A stretch of DNA of 64,000 nt. Source: Caldilineaceae bacterium. Its GTDB lineage: Bacteria; Chloroflexota; Anaerolineae; Caldilineales; Caldilineaceae. The notes beneath the pieces are model-generated. The model saw only the letters and a list, made by a program, of their open reading frames with translations, searched no databases and was not told the DNA's origin. Of this stretch, positions 34,286 to 43,867 are shown piece after piece. The first letter of the stretch is position 1, and the number at the start of each line of letters is the position of its first letter. The position numbers were made by a program, and so were the translations under genes. Location of the stretch: NCBI GenBank assembly GCA_019637645.1, contig JAHBVH010000025.1, positions 1-64,000 on the forward strand. Direction: 5' to 3'.

Positions 34286-35575
34286 ATGAGCGGTAACACC
34301 TTAACGATTACCGATAACCGCACCGGCAAAAGTTATGAAGTGCCGATTGCACATGACACCATTAATGCCATGGCGCTCCGTCAGATCAAGGTCAACCCCG
34401 AAGACTTTGGGATGATGGTCTATGACCCTGGTTATGGCAACACCGCCGCATGTAAAAGTAGTATCACCTATATCGATGGTGACAAGGGCATCCTCGAATA
34501 TCGTGGGTACCCCATTGAACAATTAGCGGAACAGAGCAACTTTCTAGAAGTTGCCTATCTCTTGATTTATGGCGAATTGCCCGATCAAAAAACGGCCAAG
34601 GAGTGGGAATATAAAATTTGTCACCACACCTTTGTCCACGAAAATTTAACCGATCTAATGAAATCTTTCCGCTACGACGCCCACCCGATGGGGATGTTGA
34701 TCAGCGGTGTGGCGTTTATGTCCACTTTGCACAAAGATGCGCGCAATGTCGAAGACCAAGCAACGCGCGACAAGCAGATCCTGCGGATTCTGGGTAAATT
34801 GCCCACTGTAGCGGCCTTTGCCTATCGCCACCGGATTGGGCGCCCCTATAACTACCCCAATAGCGCCTTGGGCTACACAGCCAACTTTCTCTATATGTTG
34901 GACTACATGAACCAGAGTGACTATGTGGTTAACCCCGTCTTGGCAAAAGCGCTAGATGTGCTCTTTATTCTGCACGCCGATCACGAGCAAAATTGCTCCA
35001 CGTCCGTCATGCGGGGCATTGGCTCCTCCAATGCGGATCCCTATAGCGCCTTGGCCGGTGCAACCGCGGCGCTCTTTGGCCCCAGCCATGGCGGTGCCAA
35101 CGAAGCCGTGATCAAGATGCTACAAGAAATTGGCGATGTCAAACAGATCCCAACCTATGTAGAACGCGTGAAGAAAGGCGAATTCCGCCTCATGGGCTTT
35201 GGTCACCGCGTCTACAAGAGCTATGACCCACGCGCCAAGATCATCAAGACGCTGGCCGATCAAGTCTTTGCCGTCACCGGCACCAATCCGCTCCTAGACA
35301 TTGCATTGGCCCTCGAAGAAGTGGCCCTACACGATGAGTATTTCGTCAAACGTAATCTCTACCCGAATGTCGATTTCTACAGCGGCATTATCTACCAAGC
35401 CATGGGCTTCCCGCCGGATATGTTCACGGTGCTCTTTGCCTTGGGCCGTGCGCCAGGCTGGTTGGCCCAGTGGAACGAGCTGACCCAAGATCCCGAACAA
35501 CGCATCGCCCGCCCTCGCCAGATCTACCTGGGCAGCCAAACCCGCAACTATATTCCCCTCGCCGAGCGCGGATAA
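34286..35575 (+). CDS. gltA: Citrate synthase
   Basis: Condenses oxaloacetate and acetyl-CoA, entering the TCA cycle. 429 residues, the hexameric type I length. Active-site regions are seen: HADHEQNCSTS, the first His in GPSHGGANE, the second in GFGHRVYK, and the Asp in VDFYSGIIYQ. The N-terminal domain has GDKGILEYRGYPIEQLA. ATG with AAGGAG nine bases upstream. Transcribed alone after hflX; a GGACGCGG palindrome follows the gene. Confidence 0.96.
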   Translation: MSGNTLTITDNRTGKSYEVPIAHDTINAMALRQIKVNPEDFGMMVYDPGYGNTAACKSSITYIDGDKGILEYRGYPIEQLAEQSNFLEVAYLLIYGELPDQKTAKEWEYKICHHTFVHENLTDLMKSFRYDAHPMGMLISGVAFMSTLHKDARNVEDQATRDKQILRILGKLPTVAAFAYRHRIGRPYNYPNSALGYTANFLYMLDYMNQSDYVVNPVLAKALDVLFILHADHEQNCSTSVMRGIGSSNADPYSALAGATAALFGPSHGGANEAVIKMLQEIGDVKQIPTYVERVKKGEFRLMGFGHRVYKSYDPRAKIIKTLADQVFAVTGTNPLLDIALALEEVALHDEYFVKRNLYPNVDFYSGIIYQAMGFPPDMFTVLFALGRAPGWLAQWNELTQDPEQRIARPRQIYLGSQTRNYIPLAERG

Positions 35576-35680
35576 CCGTAAGGCCGTGAGACAGATTCGG
35601 TCTACTGACCCACTGTCTTACTGTCCTCAGCACAAGGCGTGCTTCCTTTAGCAGCAATTGACGCATGTTATAGAAATTGG

Positions 35681-35728
35681 GGACGCGGAGGAACGCGGAT
35701 TTTTCTTAATCCGCGTTCCTCCGCGTCC
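35681..35728. repeat. Intergenic palindrome, GGACGCGG family
   Basis: Perfect 21-bp arms (GGACGCGGAGGAACGCGGATT and complement) around TTTCTT, lying between the converging gltA and coiled-coil genes. Could serve as a two-way transcription end. Confidence 0.8.
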
Positions 35729-35768
35729 TTGGTTCCAATCAGCTTTTCAGGGGTGTGACAAGCATTTG

Positions 35769-37094
35769 CTAGCCGCGCGCTGACCCATTGGAAGCACCAT
35801 AATCGGGGGCCTCGCCAACAGTAATCCCACTGGTGCGGCGTTGGGCGTTTTGGCTGGCATAGAGTTCGGCGTTGCGGCGTTGGCGCTGCCAATCTTCTTG
35901 CATATGGCGCATCTGTTCATCACGGCTGCGGATGGCCTGCTCGGTACCCTCTAGCCACGCTTGGGCGACGCCGACAAAGTAGTTACCATAGGTCTCTTGC
36001 AACTTCCAAACATCTTGCGCCAGGGCTTCGACAATCTTAATGTCGTGGTGAATCGGCGGGAAACGTTCGATCACTTCGCGGTTGTACTTATCTTGTTCCG
36101 ACCACAGATGTTCTTGGCGCAGTTCACCCTTGCGGCGTTTTTTCTCAAAGTCCTCGCGGAATTCGTCCATCTCCCGGCGGATCCGCTCTTCGGCCAGCCG
36201 TTGTAACTCTTGCACTTGCGCTTGTTCCCGCAGGATCAGATCCTTGAACTCTTGCATTTCATTGACGGCACGCCGGCTCACATCGACCTGTTGCGCAAAG
36301 CTCTGCACCCGTTCATAGGCTTGGGCGACAATCGTTTTCTGTTCTTCAATCGTTTCTTGCCAACGCGTCAACACCTGTTCGCGGTCCACGACCATGGCCC
36401 GCGTCTTTTCCATAAATTCGACCTGACGGTTGCGCAGCGCCTCGACCATGGGTGGGATCTTCTCATATTCGGCATGGTTTTTCCGAATACCTTCCTCAAA
36501 GAGCGGCAACCGTCCGCCGATTGCTTCAATCCGTTTGAAAAGCTCGACCGTCTCTTGCTGAAGCTGGGCAATGCGCTTTGTATCGCTGGTCCGTTGTTCG
36601 GCCAAGAAAGGGATCTGACGGGTCCGCTCTTCGATCTCTTTCGCCAACCCGCCGATCTGGTTGCGCACCCCCATAATCAGTTCAGAGAGGCGTTGATCTT
36701 CCACCTCGCGCAGCCCAATGGCTTCTTCTACGCGGGCAATCCGCGGCAATTCACGCCGGACTTCGCTGATCTCTCGGCTCAAAACCTCGCGATCGCTGAG
36801 GCGGGAACGCTCGACATCCCGTTGCGCTTGGACACGCACTTCCTCGGCACGTTCCACCAAAGCGCCCAGTTCCACTTTGGCATTGTTGATCGACTGTTCA
36901 ATCTGGTTAAAACGCCCAAGGTGTCCTTGGGTCGCGGCAATGCGCGCTTCTAAATCTTGAATCCGCCGCGCTTGTTCAATAATATCGGCGGATTGCGCTT
37001 CAATCCGCTGTTGGAGGCGTGCGATTTCGGCGCGATCGCGCCGGTGCTCTTCATCTAGCCAACTCACCATTTGGGCTAACTGTGCTATTTCCAT
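35769..37094 (-). CDS. Long coiled-coil protein, unknown function
   Basis: A soluble protein of 441 residues, no signal peptide or membrane helix. Almost the whole length (about residues 12-345) is heptad-rich coiled coil with dense Glu, Arg and Gln, resembling an SMC or myosin-like rod without ATPase heads. The last 90 residues are mixed: an aromatic segment (TYGNYFVGVAQAW) and a disordered Gly/Ser/Asn tail. The ATG has GGTGGA seven bases upstream. I know of no specific family; structural roles (cell shape, division, chromosome) are guesses. Confidence 0.75.
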   Translation of the reverse strand: MEIAQLAQMVSWLDEEHRRDRAEIARLQQRIEAQSADIIEQARRIQDLEARIAATQGHLGRFNQIEQSINNAKVELGALVERAEEVRVQAQRDVERSRLSDREVLSREISEVRRELPRIARVEEAIGLREVEDQRLSELIMGVRNQIGGLAKEIEERTRQIPFLAEQRTSDTKRIAQLQQETVELFKRIEAIGGRLPLFEEGIRKNHAEYEKIPPMVEALRNRQVEFMEKTRAMVVDREQVLTRWQETIEEQKTIVAQAYERVQSFAQQVDVSRRAVNEMQEFKDLILREQAQVQELQRLAEERIRREMDEFREDFEKKRRKGELRQEHLWSEQDKYNREVIERFPPIHHDIKIVEALAQDVWKLQETYGNYFVGVAQAWLEGTEQAIRSRDEQMRHMQEDWQRQRRNAELYASQNAQRRTSGITVGEAPDYGASNGSARG

Positions 37095-37547
37095 GGAAAT
37101 TCCACCTATATTGGTCTAAGGATATTCAGCTAGAGTTCACCCCACCCTAGCAACCTGTATAAGCCATCAAGCTACCTTGTCTAACAAAACTACAGAGTTC
37201 ACAGCGGGTAGGCAAAAGCTTCTGCGCCAATTGCCGCGGTATTGTACGGTCATCCTTTGTGAAATCTCCATAGCGCCGGGGTAGTCTATTCCTCTAATCA
37301 TCACCTCTAATCATATAGTATACCATTGTTCAAAATTCCTCTCAAACCATTCCATGGCTTCGGGGCAGGGCAAACATAAACAGTAAAAGGGATATTGATT
37401 GCTTTGTAATCGATCACAGGTTTGACCGAATCTGCAGGGAACGGTACAATGCACAGTATTACGTGATCGACTAGACGTATTGACTAGACGTATCGACCAG
37501 ACGTTCTGTCTTTCAGAGATGTCTTTCATAGAGTTGCCGAAATCTTT
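37095..37547. other. Divergent intergenic region before the glycosyltransferase operon
   Basis: It contains the plus-strand promoter at 37422-37450 and, in the leader it would make, three copies of a 13-base unit (type CGACTAGACGTAT) at 37468-37506. No gene was recognised. Confidence 0.6.
37422..37450 (+). promoter_or_regulatory. Promoter of the glycosyltransferase operon
   Basis: TTGACC (37422-37427), a 17-base spacer and TACAAT (37445-37450) match consensus at 10 of 12 positions. The predicted leader is about 90 bases and carries the tandem 13-base repeats. Confidence 0.65.
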
Positions 37548-38741
37548 ATGCGCATTGGCATCGATGCACGCCTGAGTTATCACCAACCGGCTGGGATTAG
37601 CCGCTATAGCTGGTATCTCTTACGTGCCCTCGCTCAACTAAATCAACGCGATGAATCGCCAAATGAATTTATCGTCTTTCAGCATCGCAAACACCGCGTA
37701 CCACTGATCGATCAAGCCAACTTTCACCGTCGCACGCTCTATGCACCGGTGCACCGTCAGCTTGAACAGCTTTTGCTACCCATCGAGCTCTTCTGGCAAT
37801 CGTTGGATCTGATCCACAGCACAGACTTTATTCCGCCGCTCTATTCACCGATTCCAGCCGTGATCACGGTACACGATCTAGCGTTTTTCCATTGGCCCAA
37901 TTTCTTAACGAAAGATAGTGCGGCCTATTATGGACAGATTGATCGCGCCGTCCGCCATGCCCGCCATATTATTGTCCCGAGTGAAAACACCAAACAGGAT
38001 CTAATCGGCATTTTAGGCACGCCAGACAAAAAGATCAGTGTGATCTACGAAGCGGCCAACCCTTCTTTTGCACCGCTGGCCGCGGAACCGGCGCAACAGG
38101 CCATGGCCGCCAAGTTCAAAATTCCAACCCAGTATATTTTATTTGTCAGCACGATTGAACCACGCAAAAATGTCGATGGCCTCCTCCATGCCTACCGTTA
38201 CCTGCGCGACAAATATAATATTGCAGAGGTCGGCTTAGTTCTCGCTGGCAGCCCTGGCTGGCTCTATGAAGAGACCATGGCGCTGGTGAGCGAGTTGAAT
38301 CTAGAGAAACATACCTTTTTCCTGGGCCGCGTCACCGATGAAGATCTGCATCAGCTCTATGCTGGGGCGCGCTGTCATGTCCATCCAGCCCACTATGAGG
38401 GCTTTGGCTTGCCACCGCTTGAAGCAATGGCTTGTGGTACGCCGACCATTGTCAGCAATGTCAGCAGCCTTCCCGAGGTGGTTGGGGATGCCGCGCTGCT
38501 GGTGAATCCACAGGACAACGAAGAGATCGCGGTGGCAATGCACCGTTTGTTGACCGATGATGAATTGCACGCCGAATTGCGCGAAAAGGGCCTCAAGCGT
38601 GCGGCCTGCTTTAGCTGGGAGACGGCTGCGCAAAGCACTTTGGATGTTTATCGGAAGGCCGTCAGTCGTACGGCAACCGGCTATCCAACCACCGCGGTGG
38701 CCCATAAACAACCACCGAAAAACCAGACGACACTTCCTTGA
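37548..38741 (+). CDS. Glycosyltransferase family 4 (GT-B)
   Basis: A protein of 397 residues using a nucleotide sugar to extend a cell-surface or storage glycan. N-terminal acceptor domain: MRIGIDARL with QPAGISRYSWYLL. The C-terminal donor domain has VSTIEPRKNVDGLL, LGRVTDEDLHQLY and the retaining E-x7-E signature HYEGFGLPPLEAMACG. It most resembles mannosyltransferase-type members. The stop overlaps the next gene's TTG start, so the two glycosyltransferases are coupled. Confidence 0.9.
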   Translation: MRIGIDARLSYHQPAGISRYSWYLLRALAQLNQRDESPNEFIVFQHRKHRVPLIDQANFHRRTLYAPVHRQLEQLLLPIELFWQSLDLIHSTDFIPPLYSPIPAVITVHDLAFFHWPNFLTKDSAAYYGQIDRAVRHARHIIVPSENTKQDLIGILGTPDKKISVIYEAANPSFAPLAAEPAQQAMAAKFKIPTQYILFVSTIEPRKNVDGLLHAYRYLRDKYNIAEVGLVLAGSPGWLYEETMALVSELNLEKHTFFLGRVTDEDLHQLYAGARCHVHPAHYEGFGLPPLEAMACGTPTIVSNVSSLPEVVGDAALLVNPQDNEEIAVAMHRLLTDDELHAELREKGLKRAACFSWETAAQSTLDVYRKAVSRTATGYPTTAVAHKQPPKNQTTLP

Positions 38742-39991
38742 AAATTCTCTTTCTCACACCGCAACTCCCCTATCCGCCGCGCCAGGGTACAACCATCCGC
38801 AACTACTATCTGCTACATCACCTGGCAACGCGGTATACCGTTGATCTGCTGACTTTTGTCACACCAGAGCAACTACCACTCCAAGAAAGTCCCTTGCATC
38901 AGCGATGTCGCCGCCTTGCCTGTTTGCCCCAGCCCGAGCGGAGTTTGGCCCAACGAGCGCGTTCCACCTTGTTCAGCCCCCAGCCTGATATGGCGCTGCG
39001 CTTGGAAGATCCAGCCATGCACGCGCTGGTGAAGGAGTGGCTGACGGATGGCTATGATCTCGTGCAGGTGGAAGGGATCGAGATGGCCCAATATGGGTTA
39101 CATGTGTTGACCGACACACCACCAGGGCAAAAACGCCCACGCTTGATCTTTGATGATCACAACTGTGAGTATGTGCTACAGCAGCGCAACGCCCAAACGG
39201 ATCTGCACCAACCGCGGCGGTGGTTGGCCGCAAGCTACAGCCTGATTCAATGGCAGAAGTTACGCTGGTATGAACGCGAGCTTTGCCGCCGCGCCGATGC
39301 GGTATTGGCGGTGAGCCCCGTTGATCAGCAGGCGCTAGAAGCTCTCGCGCCAGGTATCACGGTCACCGTGATCGCGAATGGGGTTGCCGAGCAGCCCAGC
39401 CGGACTCCTGTTGAAGCCCCTTTGGCTACGCCGCCCATGTTGCTCTTCACCGGGAAGATGGATTATCGCCCCAATGTGGATGCTGTGCTCTGGTTTGCCG
39501 AAGCGGTGTTGCCTTTGATCCAAACTACGCTGCCTGCCGTGCGCTTTCAGATTGTGGGGATGAATCCCCATCCCCGGCTGGAGAAGCTACGGGCGAATAG
39601 GGCCATCGAGATCACGGGCGCAGTGGAGAGCATTGACCCCTATTTAGCTGCCGCAACCGTCTATGTGGTCCCCCTGCGCGTAGGAGGCGGGACGCGCTTT
39701 AAGGTGCTAGAAGCCATGGCCCAAGGCAAGGCCCTGGTCAGTACGGCGCTCGGGGTAGAAGGGTTGGGCGTTCAGCATGAACAGGAATTGCTGATCGCGG
39801 ATACCCCCGCGGCCTTTGCCGAGGCGGTTATTCGTCTGGTGGTCGATGCCCAACAAGACGCCTCCCTCAGCAAACGTTTAGGCACCCAAGCGCGCGACTT
39901 TGTGAACCGTACCTATCGTTGGCCGCAGATCATGCCCCGCCTCGAAGCACTCTATCAACGCTTGCTAACCACCGACGAAGCAATTGTCTAA
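38738..39991 (+). CDS. Glycosyltransferase family 4, second member
   Basis: A protein of 417 residues beginning TTG at 38738, overlapping the upstream glycosyltransferase stop (TTGA). N-terminus LFLTPQLPYPPRQGTTIR is typical of exopolysaccharide transferases of the PEP-CTERM/EPS-associated type. The donor-binding domain includes FTGKMDYRPNVDA, IVGMNPHPRL and the VPLRVGGGTRFKVLEAMA region with its catalytic Glu. Partner of the preceding gene in one pathway, acceptor unknown. Confidence 0.88.
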   Translation: MKILFLTPQLPYPPRQGTTIRNYYLLHHLATRYTVDLLTFVTPEQLPLQESPLHQRCRRLACLPQPERSLAQRARSTLFSPQPDMALRLEDPAMHALVKEWLTDGYDLVQVEGIEMAQYGLHVLTDTPPGQKRPRLIFDDHNCEYVLQQRNAQTDLHQPRRWLAASYSLIQWQKLRWYERELCRRADAVLAVSPVDQQALEALAPGITVTVIANGVAEQPSRTPVEAPLATPPMLLFTGKMDYRPNVDAVLWFAEAVLPLIQTTLPAVRFQIVGMNPHPRLEKLRANRAIEITGAVESIDPYLAAATVYVVPLRVGGGTRFKVLEAMAQGKALVSTALGVEGLGVQHEQELLIADTPAAFAEAVIRLVVDAQQDASLSKRLGTQARDFVNRTYRWPQIMPRLEALYQRLLTTDEAIV

Positions 39992-40128
39992 ACGCAGACA
40001 ATTCGTGTATCGCTGAACCGGGTATCCACTGCACCCCACCGTCTCTAATCGACGATTCTCCGGTTGGTCTCCGGCACAGCGATGTCCCCACCGATAGCCG
40101 ACAGGCTCGATACCCAAGGAGGCTCCTT

Positions 40129-41214
40129 ATGACCACAAAACCCCAAGTACGCGTTGGCTTTATTGGCACCGGCTGGACCGAGCGGGTCCAGATCCCCATG
40201 TTTCGCCGTGGCGGCTTGGTGGCCCAAGCCATTGCATCTGCCAACCCCGCCAATGCCGAGCGCGTTGCCCACAAGCTCTCCATTCCCCAACGCTACACCG
40301 ATTGGCGCGATCTGATTGCCGCCGACAACATCGACCTTGTGAGTATTGTGACACCGCCCCATCTCCATGCCGAGATGGCAATCGCAGCATTACAGGCTGG
40401 TAAACATGTACTGTGTGAAAAACCAATGGCAGTCAATGTGGCAGAAGCCGAGGCCATGCTGGCGGCGGCCCAAGCGGCACCGAATCAGCTAGCGTTGATC
40501 GATCATGAATTGCGCTTTCATCCCCAGCGCCTTCACTTACGTCGCCTACTACGCGAAGGCTATGTAGGTGAATTGATTGCCATTCACCTCGACCGCCTAG
40601 GCAGTGAACGCCTGAATCCTACCCTACCGTGGGCGTGGGGCTATTCGGCAGAGCAGGGGGGCGGTATGTTGGGAGCGTTGGGCAGTCATCTCTTGGATCT
40701 TGCCCGTTGGTTTGCTGGGCGCATTGAAGCAGTGACAGCCCAATTACAGATCGGGCATCAAATCCGCCAAGAAGCGGCAACCGGCAACCGCCGCACCGTC
40801 ACCGCCGATGACCATGCCCATTTATTGCTGCACTTCGCCCACCATGTACAAGGCACGGTGACCGCTAGCGGCCTTACCCCCGGCGGGTACGGCATGAGTA
40901 TTACCATCATCGGCACCCAAGGGGCCCTACGGCTGGATAATCGTGATCAATTATGGGGTGCGCAGGGTAGTGATTTACATGAGGGGAAGTGGCAGCCCAT
41001 CGCCAGCGAGCTACCCACAGAATTGGCCGATCGCCACGGCGCATCGCCCTTCACCATTGGCAGCTATTACCTAGCCAAGCTCCTGGCCGATGCGTTGCCC
41101 GAAGGCCGCGTCCTTTTACAAGAACCAGCGAGTTTCTACGATGGCCTCGCCGTCCAACGGGCCCTTGATGCCGCCCGCCAAAGTGCCCGTGAACAACGCT
41201 GGATTCAGCTTTAA
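40129..41214 (+). CDS. Gfo/Idh/MocA family oxidoreductase
   Basis: NAD(P)-dependent sugar or inositol-type dehydrogenase of 361 residues. The Rossmann motif is VGFIGTGWTER at the N-terminus, then VSIVTPPHLHAEMA, and the conserved Lys in HVLCEKPMAVN. The C-terminal domain begins around HELRFHPQ and has the GGMLGALGSHLLDLARW substrate segment. The start at 40129 has AAGGAGG six bases upstream; a longer frame back into the glycosyltransferase gene is rejected. A nucleotide-sugar or glycan-related substrate is inferred from the neighbours. Confidence 0.88.
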   Translation: MTTKPQVRVGFIGTGWTERVQIPMFRRGGLVAQAIASANPANAERVAHKLSIPQRYTDWRDLIAADNIDLVSIVTPPHLHAEMAIAALQAGKHVLCEKPMAVNVAEAEAMLAAAQAAPNQLALIDHELRFHPQRLHLRRLLREGYVGELIAIHLDRLGSERLNPTLPWAWGYSAEQGGGMLGALGSHLLDLARWFAGRIEAVTAQLQIGHQIRQEAATGNRRTVTADDHAHLLLHFAHHVQGTVTASGLTPGGYGMSITIIGTQGALRLDNRDQLWGAQGSDLHEGKWQPIASELPTELADRHGASPFTIGSYYLAKLLADALPEGRVLLQEPASFYDGLAVQRALDAARQSAREQRWIQL

Positions 41215-41238
41215 TATTACCACGGAGTTAGCAGCGGA

Positions 41239-41267
41239 ACCTGACAGGTTTTGAAAATCTGTCAGGT
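41239..41267. repeat. Palindrome between converging genes
   Basis: ACCTGACAG with CTGTCAGGT and a GTTTTGAAAAT centre, 25 bases after the oxidoreductase stop and 19 after the kinase-like gene stop. Member of the TGACAGGTTT family, placed to serve both transcripts. Confidence 0.7.
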
Positions 41268-41285
41268 CTAGTTTCACACGCGGCC

Positions 41286-43640
41286 TTAGCGCCCCCAAGT
41301 AATTCGCTCTTCTAGCCAATCGCGGGAACCACTGCCATAACTGGCATCGAGATCAAACAATTTGCGCTGTTCACTGCCATCAGGGCGCATGGCGTAGATA
41401 GCCCAACCGCCATCGCGGTTGCTGACGTAGGCGATGTAGCTGCCATCAGGCGAAGCGGTCGCCAGTCCCTCCTGTGCGCTATCCGCGGTGAGTTGGATGG
41501 CCGTGCCACTGGTGGGATCGATGCGATAGATATCCCAAGTGCCATTGCGGTTTGACATCGTCAAAATCTCGCGGCCCAGATTGTCCGTGGGAATATCACC
41601 CGGCCAGTTGGTCACCGCAACCGGTTTGCTGCCATCCGTCCCCACGACAAAGATACCGCAGTTACTGGCGTTTTCCCACACATCACAACCATTGTAGGCA
41701 ATCCGACTATCGCCGAGAAAGACCGGATGGCTCCCAAAGAGTTCCCATGCTTCAAACATCATGGGGCTAATGGGCTGACCATAGTCGGTGTCATGATGCA
41801 AGTAGAGCCGCCGCCGACCATCGCCGACACGGGTAGAATCAAAGACCAACATCTTGCCGGTGGGTGCCCAATGGGGGTGGGCATCTTCAGCAAAAGCGCT
41901 AATCGGCACTGGATCTTCGCCATTGGGCCCCATTAAAATGACATTGTCAATGACCCCACCATCGCCATTCGCGGCTAGATTATTCTGTGGGCTAAAGTCG
42001 GGCTGGCGCCGATTGCGCACAATCGGCCAACTTTCCCCAGAAGTGAGCGAATAGAAGAGCAAATCATACCGATCGCGGGCAGCATCCCAGCGCGTATAGG
42101 CAATCCGTCCGCCGAGTTCCCCCGTCGTGGCGACTAGCGTTGCCGTGGGTGCATCGGTTGCCGTTGCGGTTGGGGTTTCCGTTTCGGTCGCGGTTGGGGT
42201 GGGCGAGACCGTCGGCGACGATGTGGGTGAGGGAATGCTCGTAGCCGTTTCGGATGGGGTTGGTGGCGGGGTATCGGTTGGCGGGATTGTGGCGGTTACG
42301 GTTGGCGGATTCGGTGTATCCGTCGATATCAATGCGGGCAACACCCGCAGCGTTGGGGGTACGTCTTGGGTTTGGACCAATTCGGCCAAGGCATTCGTTT
42401 GTTCGGCACTACTCATGGCTACGACCATGGTGTTGAGCGCGGCCCCACTGTTCATCTCTGTCAAGCGTTGCACGCCAGCAAGCGTCAATAAGGTCGGTGG
42501 GAAGGGCGGCGTCAGGCGGCCAGCCGCCACTTGCGCGGGTACATTATCCAAGATTGGCTCGGCCCATTGGGTCCAAGCCAATCGGGCGAGGGTTGCCAAG
42601 GCCAGGACGAAGGTTGCGGTGGCCAGCAAAGGAAACGAAAAGAGTGGCCGTTGACGCGGTGATGGTGTTGGTCGCCGCGGATAGGTATAGGTATAGATGG
42701 GTGGTGGCGGCTCAGGCAAATCCACCGCGGGCAGAGGCGGCGTGGTTGCCATTGCTTCTTCGTCCATCATAGCCACCGCCGCCAAACCCGGCACCGGGGT
42801 CGGGTTTGGCGGCGGTGGTTCGCCGTGCAAAAAAGCTTGGGCAAAATCACCTGCGCCTTGATAGCGCATGGTGGGCTGCTTGGCCAGGACCCGCTGCAGG
42901 GCATGGACAATGCGTGGCATCAAGCGGCCCGGCGCAATCGTATCGACGGGGGCCTCATCATCAATGATCTTGCGCACGAGCGCCAAGGGATTGTCGGCAG
43001 AAAACGGGGGCCGTCCGATCAACATCAGGTAGGTCAAAACACCCAGGCTATAAATATCGGCGCGCCGATCGATGTGCTGTTCACCCCGCGCTTGCTCTGG
43101 TGCCATAAAGGTCGAAACGCGCGCCGGGTAGGCGAAAGGATCGGCAACAGGCTGGAGCTGTGCCAAGCCAAAGTCAGCAATTTTGACTTGCCAGTCTGCC
43201 GCAAAGAGAATGTTATTCGGATTTAGATTGCCGTGAACTTCCCCATGGTGGTGGGCATAGTCAAGCGCCAGGGCAAGCTGAGTAACAATCTGTTCGGTCT
43301 CGTAGAGGGTAAAGGGTTGCGCACGCGCGCTCAGGCGCGCGGCTAGGGTTCCCCCTTCCACATATTCCTGGGCAATATAATTTAGCCCAGCCGCTTGGCC
43401 AGCTTCAAAGACCTGCATAATATGGGGATGGCGCAGGCGTGCAGCTTCACGGCCAGCCGAGATAAAACGCCGCACATAGTGCGTATCCTGAGCAAGCTGG
43501 GCAGGGAGAACTTTGAGTGCGACCACGCGATCGTATAATGTATCAAAGGCACGATAGACAATGGCACCATGCCCTTGACCGATCTCGGCGTCAAGTCGAT
43601 AAGGCCCGATCTGGTGTGGGAAGTCGGCAGTGTTCAGCAT
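41286..43640 (-). CDS. Kinase-like membrane protein with extracellular TolB/WD40-like propeller (probable pseudokinase)
   Basis: A protein of 784 residues. A Hanks-type kinase fold covers residues 12-275: Gly loop IGQGHGAIVYRA, the beta3 Lys in VVALKVLP, and DFG in KIADFGLA. The catalytic loop reads HGNLNPNN where active kinases have HRDLKPxN, so the catalytic Asp and following Lys are both Asn. A Pro-rich linker and a membrane helix near 335-360 follow, then a long Thr/Pro stalk (about 430-510) and a C-terminal propeller of TolB-type blades (GGRIAYTRWDA, NRDGGWAIYAMRPDG). Looks like a surface sensor coupled to a nucleotide-binding or scaffolding cytoplasmic domain. No cognate phosphatase is nearby. 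Confidence 0.85.
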   Translation of the reverse strand: MLNTADFPHQIGPYRLDAEIGQGHGAIVYRAFDTLYDRVVALKVLPAQLAQDTHYVRRFISAGREAARLRHPHIMQVFEAGQAAGLNYIAQEYVEGGTLAARLSARAQPFTLYETEQIVTQLALALDYAHHHGEVHGNLNPNNILFAADWQVKIADFGLAQLQPVADPFAYPARVSTFMAPEQARGEQHIDRRADIYSLGVLTYLMLIGRPPFSADNPLALVRKIIDDEAPVDTIAPGRLMPRIVHALQRVLAKQPTMRYQGAGDFAQAFLHGEPPPPNPTPVPGLAAVAMMDEEAMATTPPLPAVDLPEPPPPIYTYTYPRRPTPSPRQRPLFSFPLLATATFVLALATLARLAWTQWAEPILDNVPAQVAAGRLTPPFPPTLLTLAGVQRLTEMNSGAALNTMVVAMSSAEQTNALAELVQTQDVPPTLRVLPALISTDTPNPPTVTATIPPTDTPPPTPSETATSIPSPTSSPTVSPTPTATETETPTATATDAPTATLVATTGELGGRIAYTRWDAARDRYDLLFYSLTSGESWPIVRNRRQPDFSPQNNLAANGDGGVIDNVILMGPNGEDPVPISAFAEDAHPHWAPTGKMLVFDSTRVGDGRRRLYLHHDTDYGQPISPMMFEAWELFGSHPVFLGDSRIAYNGCDVWENASNCGIFVVGTDGSKPVAVTNWPGDIPTDNLGREILTMSNRNGTWDIYRIDPTSGTAIQLTADSAQEGLATASPDGSYIAYVSNRDGGWAIYAMRPDGSEQRKLFDLDASYGSGSRDWLEERITWGR

Positions 43641-43782
43641 CAGTGTCGATCTTGGATAGTGGCTTCTGGATTGTCACTTGTGGATAATTGTTGTAGATGC
43701 CTACCGACAACAAGGCTTGTGAAGCGCCAGGGTTTGCTTCAGGGAGATGTGGGCCTATGCGGTTAGGGCTCGGGGGAAGGAG

Positions 43783-43824
43783 CGTATCCACCTCAGGTTT
43801 TTGAAAACCGCTTCGGTGGATACG
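43783..43824 (-). terminator. Hairpin downstream of the cytochrome c gene
   Basis: Outer arms CGTATCCACC and GGTGGATACG enclose an inner GGTTTT/AAAACC stem. It lies 44 bases after the cytochrome stop on the minus strand, between that gene and the kinase-like gene. No clear T run. Confidence 0.5.
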
Positions 43825-43867
43825 ACGAAGAGCCGTTGCAAACAGCTTTCAAGCTCGACAGTAAGCC

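Noticed and set aside
39919..40128. N-terminal extension of the Gfo/Idh/MocA protein overlapping the glycosyltransferase gene
   Set aside because: Low-quality sequence without similarity, and a strong ribosome binding site precedes the internal ATG at 40129.
42127..42654. Plus-strand open frame of 175 codons rich in Val, Gly and Ser
   Set aside because: It lies opposite the Thr/Pro stalk of the kinase-like protein. The low-complexity coding strand explains it.
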